Below are positions 57,792-64,000 of a DNA stretch of 64,000 bases, one piece after another. The stretch comes from Sediminicola luteus (GTDB lineage Bacteria; Bacteroidota; Bacteroidia; Flavobacteriales; Flavobacteriaceae). The translations under genes and the position numbers were made by a program. The notes under the pieces were generated by a model, which had not been told where the DNA came from, searched no databases, and saw only the letters and a list, made by a program, of their open reading frames with translations. Where the stretch lies: positions 496,001-560,000 of the forward strand of contig NZ_NBWU01000005.1 of assembly GCF_002514735.1 (NCBI RefSeq). The letters run 5' to 3'. Positions within the stretch are counted from its first letter, which is position 1; each line of letters starts with the position of its first letter.

Positions 57792-58760
57792 ATGAGAAAG
57801 TTTTTTCTGTTAGCCACCTTGGTGCTTATTGTTATAGGGTCTTGTAAAAAAGATGATGATGGTATTGAGAGTATTCCCCCAAGGACATTGAGTGAGCAGG
57901 TAAATGTGGATAACGATAGTATAGTCGATTATTTAAGTACCCATTTTTATAATTATGAAGAATTCGAAAACCCACCTGCTGGATTCGATTACCGTATAAA
58001 AATCGGGAAGATCGAAGGGGCTAATGCCGATAAAAAACCTTTGATCGAGCAAGTGAAGACAAAAATAATCGCGTTGCGTTCCGATCAAATGGGTGCACCC
58101 GTTTCCGGAGATGAAGAGGTAGACCATAAACTCTACTACCTAGAAGCCTTGAAAGGGGAGGGTTTGGCACCTAAATTTAGTGATAGTGTCTATGTACGTT
58201 ACGAAGGTAGTCTGTTAGATGGTCGTATTTTTGACGGGGCAACCGAGGTGCCTGTTTGGTTCAATGGTATTACCGTAGTACGCGGTATGGCGGCCTCCTT
58301 ACCATTTTTTAATGCAGGGGTAAATCCGACCGGTAACCCCGATGGTACCTTTAATGTAGATGGTTATGGTGTAGGAATGATCATAATGCCTTCTGCATTG
58401 GGTTATTTTGGAGCATCGCAACCCGGGATTCCGGCCTATTCACCTTTGATTTTTAAATTGGATATGATGAGTGTGAACGAGGCTGATCATGATCGTGATG
58501 GTGTGCCTACTTGGCGTGAAGACCTGAATGGGAATGAATATGTACTGGACGACAATACGGATGAACAACGCGAACGTGACAGGCGAGCGGCTATCTTACC
58601 TGATTATATCGACCCCGATGACGATGGCGATTTAAAACCAACACGTACCGAGGTTACCGATATAGATAATAATGTGTTGTTCCCTTATCCTGATACCAAT
58701 AACGACGGTACGCCTGATTATTTGGATTACGATATCCGTAGGGATCCCGAGGATAACTAA
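57792..58760 (+). CDS. FKBP-type peptidyl-prolyl isomerase lipoprotein with acidic repeat tail
   Basis: About 322 residues from ATG 57792, chosen for the signal MRKFFLLATLVLIVIGSCKKD with a lipobox cysteine. The FKBP domain lies around residues 130-225: SDSVYVRYEGSLLDGRIFDG, then VPVWFNGITVVRGMA, MIIMPSALGYFG and PLIFKLDMM. The C-terminal ~90 residues are acidic, TSP3-like calcium-loop repeats (DHDRDGVPTWRED, DPDDDGD, DTNNDGTPDYLDYD). It resembles the same class of motif used in the surface proteins of the first 13 kb. An FKBP next to such repeats in one lipoprotein is unusual. A surface or periplasmic folding role is inferred. Confidence 0.9.
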   Translation: MRKFFLLATLVLIVIGSCKKDDDGIESIPPRTLSEQVNVDNDSIVDYLSTHFYNYEEFENPPAGFDYRIKIGKIEGANADKKPLIEQVKTKIIALRSDQMGAPVSGDEEVDHKLYYLEALKGEGLAPKFSDSVYVRYEGSLLDGRIFDGATEVPVWFNGITVVRGMAASLPFFNAGVNPTGNPDGTFNVDGYGVGMIIMPSALGYFGASQPGIPAYSPLIFKLDMMSVNEADHDRDGVPTWREDLNGNEYVLDDNTDEQRERDRRAAILPDYIDPDDDGDLKPTRTEVTDIDNNVLFPYPDTNNDGTPDYLDYDIRRDPEDN

Positions 58761-58892
58761 AACCTGCAGAAACCTAGCTGTTACTTCAATAACGACATTC
58801 TAGTGTTATTCTGGATTTGGGCCTAGTTTTGAGGTTGTTCGCCCTTTATACGAAACCTAATTGACTACGTTTAGGAAGCTGCCATTTTTAGG

Positions 58893-58915
58893 TTGTCATC
58901 AGAACTTGATGACAA
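58893..58915. terminator. Hairpin between convergent FKBP and serine hydrolase genes
   Basis: TTGTCATCA - GAACT - TGATGACAA, a 9-bp perfect inverted repeat. No clear T-run follows on either strand, so a terminator role is likely by position only. Confidence 0.5.
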
Positions 58916-58920
58916 GGATT

Positions 58921-60381
58921 TCACTCGGAAGTATTTCTCTTTTCTAAGGCTTGTATTTGCTTCTGCATTTGGTCGTTATAACCCCATTGGTTGTCTTTGT
59001 TGAATTGGATGGCTTTTTGGTAATTGGAAATAGCTTGTATACTGTCTTTTTGGGCTTGGTTGGTTTCTGCCAAACTTGCCCAAGAAACCCACCAGTCGGG
59101 GTTCGCTTCTGCGTTGATCTTAAATATGTTTAGGGCCTGGTCTAACTTCTTGGCATAAGTATAGGAGTTGCCCAGACTGTTTACATTCCATTTTAAGTTT
59201 TCAAAGTCGAATGTTGGGTTTTCCGTTTTTAGTTTTTGGAAAGTTTCGGTGGCCAAATCATATCGATCGTTTAGAATATGCTGCATTACACGCGATTCGA
59301 GGGTCGGTTTTTTCGATTTTAGGGCTGGTATTACCATGCGGGCAATATCATTTACGATGATATCGTAGGCAGGTATTTCATATCCGTTGGATAAAAGTAT
59401 AATACTGGTGTCATGCTCCGGGAATATACGATATGCGGCCAAATTGCCGCCAGAAAATCCGTAGGAGTCTATTTGGTTAATGGGGGAGTTGCCCCAGCCA
59501 TGGCGGAAATCGTCTTTTTGGTTCGAAAAAGAAAAAGGGGACCACATAAGTGATCTGTAGCGTTCTTCTAATAAGGTGTTATTCTTAAGTTGGCTATCCC
59601 AGGCAATGAATTTATCGAGGGTTATATTTAGACCGTTTCCGGCGTGTCCCCTGGTTCCGCTATTGTTGATGTCGTTTTCAAATGATTTGGTCTTTTCGTT
59701 ATAATAATACCTTACGGCCCTATTCGGTAGGGTCTCTTTTGAGTTCGAAGAAAACAATACGCCCGATGTTGCCTGATTAAATTGGTTGTTTAGTATGTAG
59801 TCTTCAAATGCCATGCCTGTAATCCGTTCTATAATGCGACCGAGTAACCAATAATTGGTTTGGTTGTATGCAAATTGATGGCCAGCGGAAAATTCTAGGG
59901 TATCTTGGGACAGTTTATCTAGCAATTGGGCGTCCGATAGGTCGCTTTTGTACCGTATCATATCCGGAAGGCCAGAGGAATGGCTCAATAAGTGTTTGAT
60001 CTTAATAGACTGCCAAGGCAAAGGTAGCTCGTCTAAGTATGCTGAAATGGGGTCTTCTAAATCTAGCTTTTGATTTTGTATAAGTTGGAATACCGCAGTG
60101 GCCGTGATCAGTTTTGTGGCCGAAAAAATTCGGAATAGGGTACTGTCGGTTACTGATGTAGGCGGATCTAAAGTGGCTTTGCCTAAATGATTTTTGTAGA
60201 CCAGGCCATTGTTGTCGATTACCGCTAGGGCCAATCCGGGAATATTATGCATTTCCATGACTTGGGTCAGATAGGCATCTATTTCGGATTTTGGTAGTTC
60301 TGTTGGTTTTGTTCCCTTTTGTTGTTTACAGGAAAAACTCAATAACAAGAGTAGTGCAATGGCGAAATTTTTAGGCCCCAT
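58921..60381 (-). CDS. Beta-lactamase-family serine hydrolase lipoprotein with TPR-like C-terminus
   Basis: About 486 residues from ATG 60381, chosen for the lipoprotein signal MGPKNFAIALLLLLSFSCKQ; the frame extends 28 codons upstream without a signal. The catalytic serine-lysine motif is SATK in FRIFSATKLI, with HSSGLPD and FAYNQTNYWLLG. The usual class C motif YxN reads YNQ here. A C-terminal ~130-residue helical part (YDLATETFQKLKTENP, ALNIFKINAEANPDW) looks like TPR repeats. The likely action is hydrolysis of an ester or amide in the envelope. The substrate is unknown. Confidence 0.87.
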   Translation of the reverse strand: MGPKNFAIALLLLLSFSCKQQKGTKPTELPKSEIDAYLTQVMEMHNIPGLALAVIDNNGLVYKNHLGKATLDPPTSVTDSTLFRIFSATKLITATAVFQLIQNQKLDLEDPISAYLDELPLPWQSIKIKHLLSHSSGLPDMIRYKSDLSDAQLLDKLSQDTLEFSAGHQFAYNQTNYWLLGRIIERITGMAFEDYILNNQFNQATSGVLFSSNSKETLPNRAVRYYYNEKTKSFENDINNSGTRGHAGNGLNITLDKFIAWDSQLKNNTLLEERYRSLMWSPFSFSNQKDDFRHGWGNSPINQIDSYGFSGGNLAAYRIFPEHDTSIILLSNGYEIPAYDIIVNDIARMVIPALKSKKPTLESRVMQHILNDRYDLATETFQKLKTENPTFDFENLKWNVNSLGNSYTYAKKLDQALNIFKINAEANPDWWVSWASLAETNQAQKDSIQAISNYQKAIQFNKDNQWGYNDQMQKQIQALEKRNTSE

Positions 60382-60503
60382 GGTAGAAGTGATTTTTCCT
60401 ATAAAGACGATGTCCGGCTTGTTATGTGGCAAGCTCACAAGCGATAAACCGGAAACAAGGGCCAATAATAGCTGCCCAAAAAGATTTTTATGGATACAAC
60501 CAA

Positions 60504-60534
60504 TAAAAAAAAGCCACCCGAATCCGGATGGCTT
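60504..60534 (-). terminator. Intrinsic terminator of the minus-strand OMP gene
   Basis: On the minus strand AAGCCATCCG - GATT - CGGGTGGCTT (one G.U) followed by a run of T. Confidence 0.85.
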
Positions 60535-60556
60535 TGCTTTACTATGTTTTTGCGGT

Positions 60557-61174
60557 CTACAATTTGTAAGACACGCTAAAAATTATCTGAGAAGGTCTTG
60601 AGTCGATTTTACCTGCTACCGTTTCACCGACAGTATCAGCGATGATATCGGCTTCGTTTTCAGAAAAACCACGCTCGTAACGTACATCGGCGCCTAATTT
60701 ACCAAGACTAACACCTAAACCAACCTGAAAGCCCATACTGATTTCGTTTTCTACATCACGTAGTTCGAGGCCATCAACATCTAAATCATTATCCAAAATA
60801 TATTGGAACGATGGGCCGGCGAATACTTCCAAGGGGCCAATCAGACCAATACCAGCCAAGACGGGTAGATCGATTTTTGAAACATTGTATTCTGCGTCAA
60901 CTCCAGAATCACTATACTTACTCTTGGTGTTGGTGTACACCAATTCAGGCTTTACAAAAACAATAGGAAGGTCTAATTTGTAAAATACACCAATATGATA
61001 CCCTATATCGTTCTCAGATTTAAAAATATCGTTGGCAGCATCTTCTACTTGAGAGACTAAATCCCCGTTTTTGGCATAGTTTAAGCCGCCCTTGATTCCG
61101 AATCCGGATTTAGACTGGGCCATGGCCACGGTAGAAACCAAGGCCAAAGCCATGGTAAACAGTACTTTTTTCAT
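60557..61174 (-). CDS. Outer-membrane beta-barrel porin-family protein
   Basis: A 205-residue protein. It has a clean signal peptide (MKKVLFTMALALVSTVAMAQ) and the typical start SGFGIKGGLNYAKNG, followed by eight or so strands ending FSVSYKL, the OMP_b-brl_2 type. Role unknown; a structural or sensor porin is usual. It lies 37 bp after the transketolase C-terminal gene on the same strand and probably shares its transcript. Confidence 0.9.
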   Translation of the reverse strand: MKKVLFTMALALVSTVAMAQSKSGFGIKGGLNYAKNGDLVSQVEDAANDIFKSENDIGYHIGVFYKLDLPIVFVKPELVYTNTKSKYSDSGVDAEYNVSKIDLPVLAGIGLIGPLEVFAGPSFQYILDNDLDVDGLELRDVENEISMGFQVGLGVSLGKLGADVRYERGFSENEADIIADTVGETVAGKIDSRPSQIIFSVSYKL

Positions 61175-61211
61175 GTGTTTTGCGTTTAAGGATTATGGTA
61201 TGGAAAGCCTT

Positions 61212-62168
61212 TTACTGCTTTCTATCCAATACTTTTAACGCTGCTTTTTCGATAGCAGTATGATCAATACCGTATTTTTCCATCAATTGGGCCGGGGTAC
61301 CACTCTCTCCAAAGGTGTCTTGGGTAGCCACGAATTCTTGTGGGGTGGGGTGCTGGGTAGCCAAAACACGGGCTACACTTTCGCCTAAACCTCCATAATA
61401 ATTGTGCTCTTCGGCGGTAACGATACAGCCTGTTTTCTTAACAGAAGTTAGTATGGCTTCATCGTCCAAGGGTTTTATGGTGTGAATGTTGATTACCTCG
61501 GCAGAAATACCTTTGGCTTCCAAGGCTTCGGCAGCGATAAGGGCTTCCCAAACCATATGGCCGGTAGCTACGATGGTAACATCGGTACCTTCGCTGAGCA
61601 TTACGGCTTTCCCGATTTCAAAGGTTTGATCGGCAGGGGTAAAATTGGCTACTTTGGGACGACCAAAACGTAAGTATACTGGGCCTTCGTATTCGGCAAT
61701 GGCCAAGGTGGCCGCTTTGGTCTGGTTATAATCGCACGGATTTATAACCACCATATGGGGCAACATCTTCATTAAGCCGATGTCTTCCAAGATCTGGTGG
61801 GTAGCACCATCTTCACCTAGGGTAATTCCGGCATGCGAAGCACAGATTTTTACATTTTTACCCGAATAAGCGATAGATTGACGGATCTGATCGTAAACAC
61901 GAGCCGTAGAGAAATTCGCGAAAGTACCCGTAAACGGAATTTTACCACCAATGGTTAAACCAGCAGCGATGCCCATCATATTGGCCTCGGCAATCCCAAT
62001 CTGGAAAAAACGCTCCGGATTTTCGGCGATGAACTCATCCATTTTCAAGGAACCGATCAAATCGGCACAAAGGGCGACCACGTTCGGGTTCGTTCTCCCC
62101 AATTCGGCCAAACCGGCACCAAATCCGCTTCGTGTGTCTTTTTTACCTGAATCTATATATTTTTTCAT
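61212..62168 (-). CDS. Transketolase, C-terminal subunit
   Basis: A 318-residue subunit of a split transketolase: pyrimidine-binding domain and C-terminal domain. It shows VALCADLIGSLK, FQIGIAEANMMGIAAG (the glutamate contacting thiamine diphosphate), RFGRPK and TAEEHNYYGGLGE. The pentose-phosphate reaction needs the other subunit, whose gene ends 18 bp upstream. This two-gene arrangement is common in Bacteroidota and archaea. Confidence 0.95.
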   Translation of the reverse strand: MKKYIDSGKKDTRSGFGAGLAELGRTNPNVVALCADLIGSLKMDEFIAENPERFFQIGIAEANMMGIAAGLTIGGKIPFTGTFANFSTARVYDQIRQSIAYSGKNVKICASHAGITLGEDGATHQILEDIGLMKMLPHMVVINPCDYNQTKAATLAIAEYEGPVYLRFGRPKVANFTPADQTFEIGKAVMLSEGTDVTIVATGHMVWEALIAAEALEAKGISAEVINIHTIKPLDDEAILTSVKKTGCIVTAEEHNYYGGLGESVARVLATQHPTPQEFVATQDTFGESGTPAQLMEKYGIDHTAIEKAALKVLDRKQ

Positions 62169-62186
62169 CTTGTCTAGTTCAAAATA

Positions 62187-63032
62187 TTAATAATCGCCCA
62201 GGGTTTCCGGGTTTTGTGCCAAGGCGGTGGCCAATTGTTCGTCGTTGGGGGCCTTACCGTGCCAAGCATGGGTGTGCATCATAAAATCGACCCCATTACC
62301 CATTACGGTATGCATTAAAATACATACGGGCTTGCCTTTTCCGGTGAGGGCTTTGGCTTGGTTCAATCCATCGATTACGGCCTGTAGGTCATTACCTTGG
62401 GCAACTTCCAATACCTCCCAGCCGAAAGCTTCGAATTTGGCTTTAAGATCACCTAGCGGCAATACATGATCGGTAGAACCGTCTATTTGTTGTTTGTTGT
62501 AGTCTACCGTGGCGATCAAGTTATCGACCTTTTTACCGGCGGCATACATAATGGCCTCCCAGTTTTGGCCTTCCTGTAATTCCCCGTCGCCATGTAGGCT
62601 AAAGACCAAATGGTCGTCGCCGTTCAATTTTTTGGCTTGGGCAGCGCCAATGGCAACCGACATACCTTGCCCAAGTGAACCAGAGGCTATGCGTACCCCA
62701 GGTAGCTTTTCATGGGTGGTAGGGTGACCTTGTAAACGGGAGTTCAACAAACGAAAGGTGTTTAGTTCGTCTACCGGAAAATAACCCCTACGGGCCAATA
62801 CACTGTAAAAAACCGGGGAGATATGCCCGTTGGAAAGGAAAAACAGGTCTTCCCCATGGCCGTCCATATCAAAACCTTCCTTCAATTCCATTACCTCGTT
62901 GTATAAGGCAACGAAAAACTCGGCACATCCTAACGATCCTCCGGGGTGACCCGAATTGACCTTGTGTACCATCCTCACGATATCCCGTCTTACCTGTTGC
63001 GTAAGATCCTGTAATTCTTGCAAATTGGGCAT
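62187..63032 (-). CDS. Transketolase, N-terminal subunit
   Basis: A 281-residue thiamine-diphosphate-binding subunit. The ThDP motif is HGDGELQEGQNWEA ... DYNK, with VNSGHPGGSLG and GSLGQGMSVAIGAA. Together with the next gene it forms the enzyme moving two-carbon units between sugar phosphates. The pair has its own consensus promoter. Start MPNLQELQDLTQQVRRDI at 63032. Confidence 0.95.
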   Translation of the reverse strand: MPNLQELQDLTQQVRRDIVRMVHKVNSGHPGGSLGCAEFFVALYNEVMELKEGFDMDGHGEDLFFLSNGHISPVFYSVLARRGYFPVDELNTFRLLNSRLQGHPTTHEKLPGVRIASGSLGQGMSVAIGAAQAKKLNGDDHLVFSLHGDGELQEGQNWEAIMYAAGKKVDNLIATVDYNKQQIDGSTDHVLPLGDLKAKFEAFGWEVLEVAQGNDLQAVIDGLNQAKALTGKGKPVCILMHTVMGNGVDFMMHTHAWHGKAPNDEQLATALAQNPETLGDY

Positions 63033-63054
63033 GTTAAGTCATTTAAATCCGCGC

Positions 63055-63086
63055 CAAAAGTAACCGCAATCTTTGGCCTGTACAAA
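63055..63086 (-). promoter_or_regulatory. Promoter of the transketolase operon
   Basis: Minus strand: TTTG (63083-63086), 20-base spacer, TACTTTTG (63055-63062): exact consensus, about 23 bases before the first transketolase start. Confidence 0.85.
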
Positions 63087-63258
63087 TTGGGTTATCACTT
63101 TTTGTCAACGTATAACGAAAGACACGAAAATTATAACGGAAATGTATTTTAGATAGGCTGTTTTTGCCATAAGGGTTGGCTGCCGGGTATTTTGGTTTTA
63201 TTGTTAAACTGCTTTTACTGAAGGATGCTCAATGTTTTATAGGAAAAGGTAATTAGCT

Positions 63259-63278
63259 CCCTCTCCTTCGGGAGAGGG
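63259..63278. repeat. REP-like GC-rich hairpin
   Basis: CCCTCTCC - TTCG - GGAGAGGG, followed by CGGGGGGTGAGGGTA. This resembles the REP-type palindromic repeats found intergenically in many bacteria. Related in composition, not identical, to the palindromes at 4618-4656. Confidence 0.6.
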
Positions 63279-63434
63279 CGGGGGGTGAGGGTATTCACTG
63301 ATAAGGTTTGGTCAAGGGCTTTTTTATACTTCGGGGCTAGTCAAGGCTGCGGCAAGAATATCGTGTGGTATTACCCAATTTAAGCAGTGTACATAGAAAG
63401 CCAAATATCCCTTTGCTGTTAGCTTGAAGGCTAC

Positions 63435-64000
63435 TTATTTCGTTTTTGAGGGGTTTATGGGTATGGTAATCCCCCAGGTACCCCCATGGGTTATTCGAAA
63501 TTCTGCATCGTAGTTCGCCCCCTCATAGGTAAAGGTGAATTTTGCCGTATATGGGAACACTACCGACTGTAAAGTGGTACGTAGCTTTTCGTGCGTTGCC
63601 AGGCTATGGCTACCCTCTGTTGGGGAAATGTTCAGAATACCATCCCGTACTTCACCATAAACCGTAACCGTGAGAATGATTTGATCGCGCCCTTTTTTTC
63701 TGTTAAAAATCAAATCCTCAACAAAAGGGCTTTTTCTGATTACTTTATAAGGTGTGATTTCGGTTCCGATATAATCATCATTATCCCAATACCCTTTTAT
63801 CACAGGTTTATCGGGCAAGGCCAAGGTGCCTTTACCATGCTTTTTCCCTTTTTTGAATTGACCTATATAAATAGCACCGGAGGCATGGGTGTAGGTTCCT
63901 TGTCCATGGGGTAGGCCTTTGTAGAATTCGCCTTCATAAGTATCTACCCCTTTGGCGATACCTGTACCATGTGCCTTCTTTTTTTGGCAGTCTCCTTTAT
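63435..64000 (-). CDS. MORN-repeat protein (5' partial at window edge)
   Basis: The frame is open from the stop at 63435 to the right edge on the minus strand, so the start is outside. The visible part carries MORN motifs (TYEGEFYKGLPHGQGTYTHASG, IYIGQFKKGKKHGKGTL, VIKGYWDNDDYIG). These usually mediate membrane or protein contacts. The last ~100 residues form a beta-rich domain I do not recognise (YEGANYDAEFRITHGG). No signal can be judged. Confidence 0.85.
   Translation of the reverse strand, partial: KGDCQKKKAHGTGIAKGVDTYEGEFYKGLPHGQGTYTHASGAIYIGQFKKGKKHGKGTLALPDKPVIKGYWDNDDYIGTEITPYKVIRKSPFVEDLIFNRKKGRDQIILTVTVYGEVRDGILNISPTEGSHSLATHEKLRTTLQSVVFPYTAKFTFTYEGANYDAEFRITHGGTWGITIPINPSKTK

Larger units (their letters stand above)
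63033..63434. other. Gene-free region upstream of transketolase
   Basis: No ORF. It holds the transketolase promoter and the GC-rich hairpin at 63259-63278. The rest, between the hairpin and the MORN gene, shows nothing recognisable. Confidence 0.6.

Noticed and set aside
57298-58760. Possible gldI assignment for the FKBP lipoprotein
   Set aside because: GldI is a shorter lipoprotein isomerase; this protein is larger and ends in an acidic repeat tail, with no gliding gene beside it.

Overview
The window looks like a chromosomal segment of a marine-type member of the Flavobacteriaceae (Bacteroidota). The evidence is type IX secretion (T9SS) type-B C-terminal signals paired with PorP/SprF proteins, flavobacterial families (DUF5916, DUF4295, DUF4369, DUF2911, split transketolase, AcnB beside a mitochondrial-type aconitase), and promoters matching the Bacteroidota consensus TTTG-N19-21-TAnnTTTG. 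The genus cannot be fixed from this sequence alone. Both window edges cut genes.

Layout. 1-13.9 kb: two consecutive cassettes, each a very large repetitive T9SS-exported surface protein followed at once by a PorP/SprF outer-membrane partner. 14-19.4 kb: an idi / pterin synthase / manA group, a small conserved protein, then a reverse block (DUF4369 lipoprotein, DUF819 membrane protein, HAD phosphatase). 19.7-31.9 kb: envelope and stress genes (DUF5916 barrel, S1/P1 nuclease, MOSC protein, ORF6N regulator, htpG, FabH-like synthase, TonB-dependent-receptor-like barrel, sodium:solute symporter). 32-43 kb: housekeeping genes (recR, lipoyl E2, esterase-like protein, exonuclease, FAH-family enzyme, Hpt protein, cinA, rpmB-rpmG-DUF4295-ftsY, rimO). 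43-46.4 kb: a SurA-like chaperone pair plus a MoxR ATPase. 46.7-52 kb: two unrelated aconitases in tandem, followed by a short MITE-like element. 52.2-55.4 kb: a tandem thioredoxin-like pair, one without its cysteines, a DUF1080 lipoprotein and a DadA-like oxidase. 55.5-64 kb: tRNA-Leu and tRNA-Lys, aroK, a phosphoribosyltransferase, an S4 protein, an FKBP lipoprotein with an acidic repeat tail, a serine hydrolase, an OmpA-like barrel, split transketolase and a truncated MORN-repeat gene.

How the genes work together. The first 14 kb is one functional theme: huge calcium-binding-repeat adhesins exported by T9SS, each with its own SprF-like partner. Most of the rest is ordinary core metabolism and envelope biogenesis. 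I saw no defence island, CRISPR array, prophage or complete transposon. The signals most worth a second look are the near-identical repeat arrays in the adhesins, the palindromes at the start of the second adhesin, the MITE-like element, the inverted repeats between htpG and fabH, the structured leader of acnB and the cysteine-less thioredoxin paralogue.
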